NCBI RefSeq assembly: GCF_010993705.1
Contig: NZ_WOFO01000007.1
Coordinates: forward strand, 186,001-250,000
Source: Cyclobacterium sp. SYSU L10401
Lineage (GTDB): Bacteria > Bacteroidota > Bacteroidia > Cytophagales > Cyclobacteriaceae
Length of the DNA: 64,000 nt
Direction of reading: 5' to 3'
The position numbers and the translations under genes are program-made. Below are positions 33,745 to 42,967 of the stretch, piece after piece (the stretch's first letter is position 1; the number at the start of each line of letters is the position of its first letter). The notes under the pieces are model-generated. The model did not search any database. It was not told the origin of the DNA and saw only the letters and a list, made by a program, of their open reading frames with translations.

Positions 33745-35280
33745 TTAGCTGGCTTCAATATTATCTAACGCAAAATCAATTCTTTTGATCAGTTCTTCTC
33801 TGCCTAATATTTCAAATATCTGCATCAGGTCCGGTCCCGCACCAACGCCCGTAATGGCAAGCCTTACCGCCTGCATCACTTTCCCTAATTTAATTTCCTC
33901 AGCTGCTGCAGCCTCTCCCAGCATTTCTTTGGCGATTTCTGCGGTCAATACACTCTCTGTCGCCATCAATTTACCTTTAAAGGCACCCAATACAGTGATG
34001 GCATCCTGATTCCACTTTTTTGCAACCACCTGTTGATCGAAAGACTCAGGTGCAAACACCATAAACCTTCCCTCTTGCCATAAGTCTGAAGGAAAAGTAG
34101 CTCTTTCTTTCATTACAGCAACAATCTTTTCAGCTTTTTCCTGAGAAACGGCAATATTTTCCTTTTTCAAATCAGCGAGCAGATACTCGGCCAGCTGATG
34201 ATCACTTTTGCTCCTCAGGTACTGTTCGTTGTACCATTTGGCTTTATTGATATCAAATTTTGTTCCGGACTTTCCTATTCGTTCAATGGAAAAAGCCTCC
34301 ACCAGTTCATCCAGAGAAAACAGCTCCCTTTGGTCTCCAGGATTCCATCCCAGAAAGGCCAGAAAATTAAGGAAAGCTTCCGGAAGGTAACCGGATTCCC
34401 TGAAGCCATCTACCAATTCCCCGGAATTGGGGTCAGTCCAGCTTAGCGGAAAAATAGGAAACCCATGCTTTTCGGCATCCCGCTTGGAAAGTTTTCCATT
34501 CCCATCAGGTTTTAACAATAAGGGAAGGTGGGCAAATTCAGGCATGCTGTCTTCCCAACCCAGGTATTTGTATAATAGCACATGAAGTGGTGCTGAAGGC
34601 AGCCATTCCTCTCCCCGAATCACATGTGTGATTCCCATCAGGTGATCATCCACAATATTGGCCAAATGATAGGTCGGCATGCCGTCTGACTTCATCAAAA
34701 CTTTGTCATCCAAGGAATTGGAATGCACCATTACCCATCCTCTGACCATGTCGTTCAACCTGACTTCTTCCTTCCGGGGAATCTTGATCCGGATCACATA
34801 AGGTGCTCCTGAATCCAGGCGGGCTTTCACCTCATCAGCAGGTAAGGTGAGCGAATTCTTCATCTGGGTACGGGTAATGGAATTGTATTGGGGAGAAACC
34901 ACTCTTGCCGCCGTCAGGCGTTGCCGCATGGCCTCCAGTTCCTCAGAAGTATCAAAGGCATAATAGGCATGCCCCTGATCCAATAAATATTGGGCATATT
35001 CTCTGTACATGGGTTTCCGTTCGGATTGTCGGTAAGGACCACATTCCCCGGGATTCCATGGACTTTCATCCGGATTAATTCCAATCCAGTTCAATGTACT
35101 TTTGATGTATTCCTCCGCTCCAGGTACAAAACGGTTTTGATCGGTATCTTCTATCCTCAATAAAAATTTCCCCTGATTTTTCCGGGCGAAAAGGTAATTG
35201 TATAGGGCAGTCCGGACACCGCCAATATGCAAAGCTCCCGTGGGTGAAGGGGCAAATCTTACGCGTACTTCTTTACTCAT
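33745..35280 (-). CDS. gltX: Glutamyl-tRNA synthetase
   Basis: A 511-residue class I synthetase. The HIGH signature is RFAPSPTGALHIGGVRTALY (about 8-28) and the KMSKS-equivalent is KLSKRDAEKHG (about 262). Other GluRS blocks are LLRIEDTDQNR, YHLANIVDDHLMGITHVIRG and FLNFLAFLGWNPGD. The C-terminal helical anticodon-binding domain is complete. A TATCTTTG -7 box lies 29 nt upstream of the start. Whether it also charges tRNA-Gln cannot be told here, as no gatCAB is in the window. Confidence 0.96.
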   Translation of the reverse strand: MSKEVRVRFAPSPTGALHIGGVRTALYNYLFARKNQGKFLLRIEDTDQNRFVPGAEEYIKSTLNWIGINPDESPWNPGECGPYRQSERKPMYREYAQYLLDQGHAYYAFDTSEELEAMRQRLTAARVVSPQYNSITRTQMKNSLTLPADEVKARLDSGAPYVIRIKIPRKEEVRLNDMVRGWVMVHSNSLDDKVLMKSDGMPTYHLANIVDDHLMGITHVIRGEEWLPSAPLHVLLYKYLGWEDSMPEFAHLPLLLKPDGNGKLSKRDAEKHGFPIFPLSWTDPNSGELVDGFRESGYLPEAFLNFLAFLGWNPGDQRELFSLDELVEAFSIERIGKSGTKFDINKAKWYNEQYLRSKSDHQLAEYLLADLKKENIAVSQEKAEKIVAVMKERATFPSDLWQEGRFMVFAPESFDQQVVAKKWNQDAITVLGAFKGKLMATESVLTAEIAKEMLGEAAAAEEIKLGKVMQAVRLAITGVGAGPDLMQIFEILGREELIKRIDFALDNIEAS

Positions 35281-35308
35281 AAACAGGCATCAATTTCATT
35301 TAAGAGGG

Positions 35309-35316
35309 CAAAGATA
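35309..35316 (-). promoter_or_regulatory. -7 box for gltX
   Basis: On the minus strand TATCTTTG is an exact TAnnTTTG element 29 nt before the start codon at 35280. No TTTG at the expected distance. Confidence 0.45.
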
Positions 35317-35407
35317 AGCAATTAATAAGGAATTTGATGGGTTCTGGCACAAAGTCTTGCGGATTTAACGGTAAACCCAAAAGCCGTTTTTCCTGTTATT
35401 AAACCTG

Positions 35408-36016
35408 ATGATGAAAGGTTCCCCCACCAATAAAGACCAAATGGGTCAGGAAATGGTCCGGCTATTGAAAATATTCGGACTGACCTCCCTGGGTTTGGTG
35501 CTGCTACTGTCTTTGTTTAACGGACGCAGAGCCAATAATTCAGGTGTAGATCCTACTTTCAGGATCAGTGACTCCGGTATGCTATTTTTTAAAAATATCC
35601 GTAGAATTGATTATGCAGTGAAACAATTACCTGAAGCAAATATTGATATCTATACCCACAAGGGATTTGGATCCGACAGCAGCAAAAATGCCCTGATTCT
35701 GGAATTAATTGTCCACAAAAACAAAAATTCGGTCTCCCTGTACCTGGTACATCAGGGACAGCTGACCGATCAGCAAGCCCTGCAACTGCAAATAGTAGAC
35801 AATGAAAAGGTTTCAGATACATTACAGCTCAGGCAGGGAAACCGCTTTGTCCACTTAAAAAATGCAGAAACATTGATTCAATGGCTGAGTAAAGAATTGG
35901 TTACTATTGAGGTTAAAGTGGATGAAAAATGGGTCCCCATTTTAGCAGAGCAAAAAGAAATAGAAGCGTTCATCAATACTTACCAGGATTTTCTTAAAAT
36001 CACTTCCACTCAATAG
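35408..36016 (+). CDS. Uncharacterised single-pass membrane protein
   Basis: A 202-residue protein of unknown function. Residues about 19-38 (LLKIFGLTSLGLVLLLSLF) form one membrane segment; the remainder is a soluble alpha/beta domain with DSGMLFFKNIRRIDYAVKQL and LILELIVHKNKNSVSLYLVH. It opens with ATG ATG, and either could be used. It is divergent from gltX, 127 nt away. No catalytic motif is visible. Confidence 0.65.
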   Translation: MMKGSPTNKDQMGQEMVRLLKIFGLTSLGLVLLLSLFNGRRANNSGVDPTFRISDSGMLFFKNIRRIDYAVKQLPEANIDIYTHKGFGSDSSKNALILELIVHKNKNSVSLYLVHQGQLTDQQALQLQIVDNEKVSDTLQLRQGNRFVHLKNAETLIQWLSKELVTIEVKVDEKWVPILAEQKEIEAFINTYQDFLKITSTQ

Positions 36017-36171
36017 CCTTCAAAAAGGTGAAAATACACATTCAAAAGAATCGACATACAAGTGACAATAACTACGATAAATACTGAAAATATAAAAGAA
36101 TAAAACTTATCTTGTCAGGAGGACTATAGTATTTTAGGTCTATACCTGCTTGCACCCAAAATAATACTGCC

Positions 36172-36627
36172 ATGGAGCTCAAAAGAATTGACAATATCTG
36201 GCATTTTTTTGCCACCCAAAATCAATTATTCCTAAAAAAAGAAGTAAATCAGGAAGTTCAATATTCTTTTTCCAAAAACAATATCAAATTGATTCATTCC
36301 TTTAACCCTAAATTTACCGGGCAATCAAGCTTAAGTATGGCACCAGATTCCTTTGAAATGGCTGTAAAGACCTATGCTGCAGGACAAAAAAAATTTGGAT
36401 TACCTGCTCCTATGGTACAGGTCCACCAAAGGCTGTTTTTCCCGAAGGAATTACTCAAACTTACCGCCAACTTTGCTCTTTTCGTTGAAAAAGACAGGTT
36501 CAACCATTTCAGGGTCACCCTTGATTCCTTTGTACCCCGAAGTATTCGTCAAACCCATCAACCGATCAATTTTATCAGCGAAAACCTTTGGAAATTCAGG
36601 TATTTCTCTGAAACCATAAAAAATTAA
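36172..36627 (+). CDS. Uncharacterised protein
   Basis: A 151-residue protein with no signal peptide or membrane segment, rich in Phe, Lys and Asn (MELKRIDNIWHFFATQNQLF, MVQVHQRLFFPKELLKLTAN). I recognise no family. It lies between two other orphan genes on the same strand with gaps of 155 and 42 nt. Codon use is ordinary for the window, which supports it being a real gene. Confidence 0.55.
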   Translation: MELKRIDNIWHFFATQNQLFLKKEVNQEVQYSFSKNNIKLIHSFNPKFTGQSSLSMAPDSFEMAVKTYAAGQKKFGLPAPMVQVHQRLFFPKELLKLTANFALFVEKDRFNHFRVTLDSFVPRSIRQTHQPINFISENLWKFRYFSETIKN

Positions 36628-36669
36628 ATTCCCCCAAACTTTTTTCTACGCATACTGATTGATTACACT

Positions 36670-37113
36670 ATGAAAAAACAACTGGCTACGGAAAACTTTC
36701 CCAAATTCACCATGCCCCACAGAGGGATATTATTGCTTTCCGGAATATATACCATTCTTTGGGGCGCTTTTTTCAGATGGTTTGGCCCTGCTGTCCTGAG
36801 CTGGCTATCCATGGAAAGTGATTATTCAGGTGGTTCAGACACTTTATTCTATGGCAGCATTGGCATGATCAGTGGATTGTTGCTGTTTTTATCCGCCTTC
36901 TACCCGATCAGCTGGATTTACCTGATTGGCATGGGTTTTCTGGGAAAGCTGGTTTCCCTGCTAAGTTTTCTTAGTCTTTACATGGGTAGTTTGGAATGGA
37001 ACAAGCGAGTGGCCTTTCATTTGCTTTTCAACGAAGGTATTTGGCTTATTCCCCTAGGCATTATCCTTTGGAGAGCTGTAAAGGTCAGGGCCTACCTAAA
37101 ATCTTTGTCCTGA
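36670..37113 (+). CDS. Uncharacterised four-helix membrane protein
   Basis: A 147-residue protein with four hydrophobic segments (about 19-42, 60-80, 84-106 and 116-138: ILLLSGIYTILWGAFF, LFYGSIGMISGLLLFLSAFY, WIYLIGMGFLGKLVSLLSFL, LFNEGIWLIPLGIILW). It resembles small DoxX/DUF-like membrane proteins in layout, but no defining motif is visible. It follows the gene at 36172 by 42 nt, so they may be co-transcribed. Confidence 0.65.
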   Translation: MKKQLATENFPKFTMPHRGILLLSGIYTILWGAFFRWFGPAVLSWLSMESDYSGGSDTLFYGSIGMISGLLLFLSAFYPISWIYLIGMGFLGKLVSLLSFLSLYMGSLEWNKRVAFHLLFNEGIWLIPLGIILWRAVKVRAYLKSLS

Positions 37114-37120
37114 TTTTTGG

Positions 37121-37167
37121 ATAAAAATAAAAGGCTGGCTTATCCTGTTGACAGGAGCAACCAGCCT
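37121..37167 (-). terminator. Intrinsic terminator between convergent genes
   Basis: AGGCTGG (37132-37138) pairs with CCAGCCT (37161-37167) and an inner TCCTG-TTGA-CAGGA stem is stacked inside. The minus strand continues into TTTTATTTTTAT, so it best serves the gene ending at 37192; a weaker T-run on the plus strand may also serve the gene ending at 37113. Confidence 0.65.
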
Positions 37168-37191
37168 CTTTGTTTGAATAAACAATGTCTA

Positions 37192-37509
37192 CTACGTCAG
37201 GATCAACAAAAGCAGCAACACGACAATCAGCGCACCTGCTGAAATATAAATTCCTCCACCCAAATCCTTGGCTTGCTTGTTGATTTCCCGTAATTCCTTC
37301 CGGACTTCCTTCCTCTCTTCCTTATCCATGGACTTAAAATCCATGGCCTTAATTTCAGCCATTCTGGCGTCCAACTGCTCCACACGGGCTTGGTCTTCAG
37401 CACTTAGCGATTCCTTTTCATTGGATGGCTCATCCCCCTTGGCCATGGCCGCCGGTGCAAAGGAAGTGAAAAGCAAGACAAGAGATAAAAAGTATGCGAT
37501 CTTTTTCAT
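37192..37509 (-). CDS. Small exported protein with C-terminal membrane helix
   Basis: The start at 37509 (MKKIAYFLSLVLLFTSFAPAAMA) gives a signal peptide; the open frame extends to 37614 but without one. The 105-residue protein has a charged helical middle (about 30-80; ARVEQLDARMAEIKAMDFKS, KEERKEVRKELREINKQAKD) likely forming a coiled coil, and a hydrophobic C-terminus GGIYISAGALIVVLLLLLIL. Similar proteins occur across Bacteroidota without known function. Confidence 0.7.
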   Translation of the reverse strand: MKKIAYFLSLVLLFTSFAPAAMAKGDEPSNEKESLSAEDQARVEQLDARMAEIKAMDFKSMDKEERKEVRKELREINKQAKDLGGGIYISAGALIVVLLLLLILT

Positions 37510-37844
37510 TATGGCAAATAATTTAAGGTTAAACATGTAATCTCTTCGGGTAAAAGGAGCAAAACTCCCCCCTTTTTTTAACAATATACCAAATGTTTCC
37601 AATAATCCTGCCAAAATCCTTCTCCTGTATCATTATCACTGTTGGGTTTCCTAAATTTACTTTCTTCCTTTTCTATTGGTTTACATCATTAGATTTCAAC
37701 ACAAAATTCCATGGAGTGAAAATTGGAACATTTTCTTGTTTTTTTCAATCCGGTGCATTGCCCAAAATTCACTAACTTGTGCTCAATTTGATAAAAACTA
37801 TCTCCGAATCAATCCTAATAGAAATTTCAATAATCGGACAACAA
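37510..37844. other. 335-nt gap upstream of polA
   Basis: Divergent upstream region between the small exported protein and polA. An in-frame extension of polA reaches back to 37779 but is not conserved-looking. No confident promoter, RNA or repeat is seen. Confidence 0.5.
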
Positions 37845-40658
37845 ATGGCTAAAGGCAGCAAAAAGCTTTTTCTTTTGGACGCAATGGCCCTGATTTACCG
37901 GGCGCATTTTGCTTTCAGCAAGAATCCCAGGATCAACAGCAAAGGACTAAACACCGGTGTTATGTTGGGTTTTACCAATACCTTACTGGAAGTTTTGGAA
38001 AAGGAAAAACCCACCCACATTGCAGTTGTATTTGATACTCATGCGCCTACCTTCAGGCACAAGCAGTTTGAAGCTTATAAAGCCAACAGGCAGGAACAAC
38101 CCGAAGATATTGAAGTAGCTATCCCCTGGGTGAAGCAAATTGTGCAGGCCTTTAACATTCCCACCCTGGAACTTGATGGCTACGAAGCAGATGATATCAT
38201 AGGTACACTGGCCAAAAAGGCAGAAAGAACCAGCTTTACCGTATACATGATGACCCCGGATAAAGACTACGGACAGTTGGTGGAAGACCATATTTACCTC
38301 TATAAACCGGCTTTTATGGGCAATGCAGTAGACATCATGGGGCCAAAGGAAATTTGTGAGAAATGGGACATCGAAAATGTAGACCAGGTAAGGGATATCC
38401 TGGGGCTGATGGGAGATACCGTGGATAATATTCCGGGTATCCCGGGGATTGGTGCAAAAACGGCTGTAAAATTATTGAAGGAGTATGGAACTGTAGAGGA
38501 GCTGATCAAAAACACCGATCAGCTAAAGGGAAAGCAAAAAGAAAATGTAGAAAATTATGCCCAGCAAGGTATCCTATCCAAGGAGCTGGCCACCATCATG
38601 CAGGATGTTCCCATTGAATTCGATGAAAAATCCCTGACACGTGACCCACCGAATGAGGAAAAACTGAAAGCACTTTTTGCTGAGCTGGAATTCAGGACTT
38701 TAACCAAAAGGGTCTTTGGAGAAGCCCTTAAAAAACCTGGCTTGAAGGTAGACGAACAATTGGGATTATTTACCGGACAGGAAGCCGCAGAAAGTAATGA
38801 CAATAATACGGAACCAGAATCTCCAATTCCCCTTTCCAATAACCTGGACACGCTCTTCACCCGAGACCATGACTACCATAAGGTGTCTGGAGAAGCAGCC
38901 ATCAGCGAGTTGGTACATTACTTAATGATGCAAAAGGAAATTTGTTTTGATACGGAAACCACTTCCATCAATCCAAATGAGGCTGAATTGGTAGGGATCT
39001 CCTTTGCCTATATGCCGGGAGAGGCTTATTACATCCCATTTCCAGGGGAAATAGAAGCGGCAAAAGATATTTTATCCCTGTTGAAACCCCTCTTTGCATC
39101 TGCAGATATCCTTAAGATAGGTCAGAACATCAAATATGATATCCTGGTACTCATGAATTACGGGATGGAAGTGAAGGGTAAGCTTTATGACACCATGCTG
39201 GCCCATTACCTGATCGAACCAGAAGGGAAACATTCCATGGACTGGATGGCAGAACAGTACCTCAAGTATAAACCTGTATCCATTGAGAGCCTCATTGGGA
39301 AAAAAGGCAAAAACCAGGGCTCCATGAAGGATGTCGATCCGGATGAAGTAGTGGACTATGCAGCGGAAGATGCGGACATTACGCTGTTGTTGAAAAAATC
39401 ACTTGACCCCATCATCAAGGATAATAAACTTGAGCATTTACTTCATGAAGTAGAAAGCCCACTGATTGAGGTGTTGGCCGCTATGGAATTTGAAGGGGTA
39501 AGGATTGATACCGATAGTTTGGCAGAGATGTCCAAAGAACTGGAAACGGAGAGCCGGGAAATAGAACAAAAAGTCTATGAGCTGGCGGGTGAGCAGTTTA
39601 ATCTCAGCTCTCCCAAACAATTGGGAGAAATCCTCTTCAATAAGTTGCAACTGGACCCTAAGGCGAAAAAAACCAAAACCGGACAATATGCTACCGGAGA
39701 AGAAGTGCTGAGTAAGCTGGCCATCGAGCACGAAATAGCCCAATCTATTTTGGATTTCAGGCAAATGGTCAAACTCAAATCTACTTATGTAGATGCCCTT
39801 CCCGGCTTGATCAATCCGAAAACCGGCCGTATACACACGACGTACAACCAATTTGTTGCCGCCACAGGCAGGCTCTCCTCCATCAATCCCAACCTGCAAA
39901 ATATTCCCATCCGAACAGAAAGGGGCAGGGAGATAAGAAAGGCATTTGTCCCCAGGGATGCTGACCATGTGATCCTTGCGGCAGATTATAGCCAGATAGA
40001 ATTGCGTATCATGGCGGCCTTTTCCCAGGATACTTCCATGATAGAAGCTTTTAAGAATGGAAGAGATATTCATGCCACCACTGCGGCCAAAATTTTCCAG
40101 GTCCCGCTGGAGCAGGTAAGCGGAGACATGCGCCGCAAAGCAAAAACAGCGAATTTCGGGATCATTTATGGCATTTCTGCCTTCGGTTTATCCCAGCGGC
40201 TGAAAATTCCAAGGGGAGAGGCCAAAGATATCATCGATGCTTATTTTAAGGAGTTTCCCTCGGTGAAAGCCTACATGGACCAAAGCATAGAAAAAGCCCG
40301 GAAAAATGAATATGTAGAAACCATTTTGGGAAGGAGGCGATACTTGCGGGATATCAATAGCCGAAATGCCACCATGAGAGGTTTTGCAGAAAGAAATGCC
40401 ATCAATGCCCCCATTCAGGGCTCAGCGGCAGATATGATCAAAGTGGCCATGATTCAGGTACATGAATGGATGCTCCAAAACAACCTCCGATCCAAAATGA
40501 TATTGCAGGTACATGATGAACTGGTTTTTGATGCGCACAAGGAAGAAACGGAGCTGTTAAAAAAAGAAATTCCCAAACTCATGTCTGAGGCCATCAAAAT
40601 AGCTGTGCCTTTGGAAGTAGAGGTAGGTATGGGTAAAGATTGGTTGGAAGCCCATTGA
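37845..40658 (+). CDS. polA: DNA polymerase I
   Basis: The start at 37845 (MAKGSKKLFLLDAMALIYRA) is the usual N-terminus; upstream in-frame codons to 37779 are not protein-like. The 937-residue enzyme has a 5'-3' exonuclease domain (about 1-290, with DGYEADDIIGTLA and GDTVDNIPGIPGIGAKTAVK), a 3'-5' proofreading domain with intact acidic residues (FDTETTS near 367, IGQNIKYDIL, YAAEDADIT), and a family A polymerase domain with motif A ADYSQIELRIMA (near 713), motif B RRKAKTANFGIIYG and motif C VHDELVFD (near 888). It works in repair and Okazaki-fragment processing. radA follows after 61 nt. Confidence 0.97.
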   Translation: MAKGSKKLFLLDAMALIYRAHFAFSKNPRINSKGLNTGVMLGFTNTLLEVLEKEKPTHIAVVFDTHAPTFRHKQFEAYKANRQEQPEDIEVAIPWVKQIVQAFNIPTLELDGYEADDIIGTLAKKAERTSFTVYMMTPDKDYGQLVEDHIYLYKPAFMGNAVDIMGPKEICEKWDIENVDQVRDILGLMGDTVDNIPGIPGIGAKTAVKLLKEYGTVEELIKNTDQLKGKQKENVENYAQQGILSKELATIMQDVPIEFDEKSLTRDPPNEEKLKALFAELEFRTLTKRVFGEALKKPGLKVDEQLGLFTGQEAAESNDNNTEPESPIPLSNNLDTLFTRDHDYHKVSGEAAISELVHYLMMQKEICFDTETTSINPNEAELVGISFAYMPGEAYYIPFPGEIEAAKDILSLLKPLFASADILKIGQNIKYDILVLMNYGMEVKGKLYDTMLAHYLIEPEGKHSMDWMAEQYLKYKPVSIESLIGKKGKNQGSMKDVDPDEVVDYAAEDADITLLLKKSLDPIIKDNKLEHLLHEVESPLIEVLAAMEFEGVRIDTDSLAEMSKELETESREIEQKVYELAGEQFNLSSPKQLGEILFNKLQLDPKAKKTKTGQYATGEEVLSKLAIEHEIAQSILDFRQMVKLKSTYVDALPGLINPKTGRIHTTYNQFVAATGRLSSINPNLQNIPIRTERGREIRKAFVPRDADHVILAADYSQIELRIMAAFSQDTSMIEAFKNGRDIHATTAAKIFQVPLEQVSGDMRRKAKTANFGIIYGISAFGLSQRLKIPRGEAKDIIDAYFKEFPSVKAYMDQSIEKARKNEYVETILGRRRYLRDINSRNATMRGFAERNAINAPIQGSAADMIKVAMIQVHEWMLQNNLRSKMILQVHDELVFDAHKEETELLKKEIPKLMSEAIKIAVPLEVEVGMGKDWLEAH

Positions 40659-40719
40659 GGATGATAACCGATAAAAATCAATTCCTGAACAAATATGGAT
40701 CCATTTGCTAAGCCCTACC

Positions 40720-42096
40720 ATGGCCAAAATTAAAACTGCTTATTTCTGTCAAAACTGTGGCGTGGAAAGCGCCAAATGGGTGGGAAAATGTCCATCCTGC
40801 GGCGAGTGGAACACTTATGTAGAAGAGGTAATCCAAAAAGAGGAAAGCCAAAGGGGAGCCTGGAAACCCGGCAACACAGACCCAAAAAAAGTCAGCAAAC
40901 CAAAAAGGCTCAAAGAAATCAACTACGAGGAACAATCCAGGTTGGTCAGCGGGGATGAGGAACTGGACAGGGTGCTGGGCGGAGGCATCGTGCCTGGCTC
41001 ACTGGTCCTGATAGGCGGAGAGCCTGGTATTGGTAAATCCACCCTGATGCTGCAGATCGCCCTGATGCTCCGCCATACAAAAATTTTGTATGTTTCCGGT
41101 GAAGAAAGTGAAAACCAGATCAAAATGCGCAGTGAGCGCATGAAATACCAATCTGACCAATGCTATGTGCTTTCAGAAACCAATACCCAACACATATTTC
41201 AGCAGATAGAATTATTAAAACCCGATTTACTGGTTATCGACTCCATCCAAACCCTGCATAGCCAGTATGTCGCTTCAGCAGCCGGTTCAGTAAGCCAGGT
41301 CAGGGAATGTACCGCTGAATTGATGAAATTCGCCAAACAAACCGGCACCCCTGTTTTTCTTATAGGTCATATCACCAAAGACGGCTCCATTGCCGGACCA
41401 AAAATCCTCGAGCACATGGTAGATACGGTTTTGCAGTTTGAAGGCGACCGGCACCTGAGTTACCGGATCCTGCGGACCTCCAAAAACCGCTTTGGTTCCA
41501 CCAATGAACTGGGGATTTATGAAATGCATGCCGATGGCCTGAAGGCGGTCACCAATCCTTCTGATATTCTTCTGACACAGCGGGAAGAACAACTCAACGG
41601 GGTGGCTATTGGAGCCATGCTGGAAGGAAACCGCCCCCTATTGATCGAAATTCAATCTTTGGTCAGCCCTGCCACCTATGGTACCCCTCAGAGAAGCAGT
41701 ACCGGTCATGATGCCAAAAGACTCAACATGCTCCTGGCGGTCCTGGAAAAAAGAGGGGGAATGCGGCTGGGACAACAAGATGTATTCCTCAATGTTGCCG
41801 GTGGGCTTAGGGTAGATGACCCTGGTTTGGACCTGTCCGTCTGCGCTTCTATCATATCTTCCCATGAAGACAGTCCCATTGACCCAGGTATCTGTTTTGC
41901 GGGGGAAGTTGGCCTTGGGGGGGAGATCAGGGCAGTCAACCGCATCGAAAGCCGCATTGCCGAAGCTGCAAAAATGGGCTTTCAAAAGATCATCTTGTCC
42001 AGGTATGCCATCAAAGGACTGGACAAGAGTAAATTTTCTATAGAAATTTCACCTGTGGGTAAGTTGGAAGAAATGTACCGCCACCTTTTTTTATAA
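40720..42096 (+). CDS. radA: DNA repair protein RadA (Sms)
   Basis: The start at 40720 (MAKIKTAYFCQNCGVESAKW) puts the N-terminal zinc finger CxxC..CxxC (CQNCG and CPSCG) at residues 10-27; an ATG at 40705 is also in frame. The 458-residue protein has Walker A GGEPGIGKSTLM, Walker B-like LLVIDSIQTLH, the RadA motif KNRFG (about 256) and a C-terminal Lon-protease-like domain. It is a RecA-like ATPase acting in recombination intermediate branch migration. It lies 61 nt after polA. Confidence 0.95.
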   Translation: MAKIKTAYFCQNCGVESAKWVGKCPSCGEWNTYVEEVIQKEESQRGAWKPGNTDPKKVSKPKRLKEINYEEQSRLVSGDEELDRVLGGGIVPGSLVLIGGEPGIGKSTLMLQIALMLRHTKILYVSGEESENQIKMRSERMKYQSDQCYVLSETNTQHIFQQIELLKPDLLVIDSIQTLHSQYVASAAGSVSQVRECTAELMKFAKQTGTPVFLIGHITKDGSIAGPKILEHMVDTVLQFEGDRHLSYRILRTSKNRFGSTNELGIYEMHADGLKAVTNPSDILLTQREEQLNGVAIGAMLEGNRPLLIEIQSLVSPATYGTPQRSSTGHDAKRLNMLLAVLEKRGGMRLGQQDVFLNVAGGLRVDDPGLDLSVCASIISSHEDSPIDPGICFAGEVGLGGEIRAVNRIESRIAEAAKMGFQKIILSRYAIKGLDKSKFSIEISPVGKLEEMYRHLFL

Positions 42097-42099
42097 ATT

Positions 42100-42831
42100 T
42101 CAGCCCTCCAAATCTTCCAAAGGTTTTTTACCCCCAAAAGCAGCAAAACAGCAGTTTTTATGTAAGACTTCCAGGTGAGTAAACCCCACTTTCTCCATCA
42201 GTTTGAGTTGGAACGTTATGGAGCGGGGACTGTCTTCTTTTTCAATATAATCGAAAACTTTCTTCCGGTATTTAAGCCCCCCTATCGACTCCAGGTACCG
42301 GGCATACCTGTTCCACATCATTTCCTGCACTTTTGGATCATCATGAGCCACCAGGTCAGACACCCAAAACGATCCGCCGGGTGCCAGAAGCTTGAATATT
42401 TTACCAAAAACATGCTCCCAGTCCTGTTCATCCCGGAGGTGATGCAGCACGGCTGCCGCTACAATAATATCATATTTATTGGCTGTCAATTCAGCATCTC
42501 TGATATCTGACTGTATGGTATTTACTTCCCCTGTAGTTGCCCAGGAAACCCGGTCCATGGCTTTTTCCAACATGGGTTTACTCAGGTCCAGTAAATCACA
42601 ATCAATTTGGGGAAGGTATTGCAATATTTTTAAGGAAAGGTTTCCTGCACCAGATCCAATATCCAGCAAGGTCTTTGCCTGTGGACTGGAAACCACCACG
42701 GCATTGGCAATCAACTCCATGGATAACGGCGCATCCATGGTAGCCTCCTGACCGGTATCCAGGTTTGAAAAACGTTCCACATCCCGGTCGAATCTTTCCC
42801 TGATTTCCTCAGTAGTCGATTTATTTAGCAT
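42100..42831 (-). CDS. Class I SAM-dependent methyltransferase
   Basis: The 243-residue protein has motif I TLLDIGSGAGNLSLKIL, motif II DLLDLSKPMLE, DIIVAAAVLHHLRDEQDWEH and LLAPGGSFWVSDLVAHDDP. The Rossmann core is complete and the region after it (about 165-230) is a helical cap. It resembles CmoA- or UbiE-like small-molecule methyltransferases, but its substrate cannot be deduced. The gene converges with radA, with only 3 nt between the stops. Confidence 0.8.
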   Translation of the reverse strand: MLNKSTTEEIRERFDRDVERFSNLDTGQEATMDAPLSMELIANAVVVSSPQAKTLLDIGSGAGNLSLKILQYLPQIDCDLLDLSKPMLEKAMDRVSWATTGEVNTIQSDIRDAELTANKYDIIVAAAVLHHLRDEQDWEHVFGKIFKLLAPGGSFWVSDLVAHDDPKVQEMMWNRYARYLESIGGLKYRKKVFDYIEKEDSPRSITFQLKLMEKVGFTHLEVLHKNCCFAAFGGKKPLEDLEG

Positions 42832-42967
42832 AGGGTCATCTTAAGTTTTAATAAAAACAAATTCGATTTTAACCATTTTTCATTACAATTACAATAAATA
42901 GCCATCCATACCGCTAAAATAAGGGTTAGTACCCATTATATACGTCAGGTTAACAGGTGCCTGAATT

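Noticed and set aside
39438-40073. 211-codon open frame antisense to polA
   Set aside because: It lies wholly opposite a strong polymerase gene; composition is that of a shadow frame, with no motif or signal.
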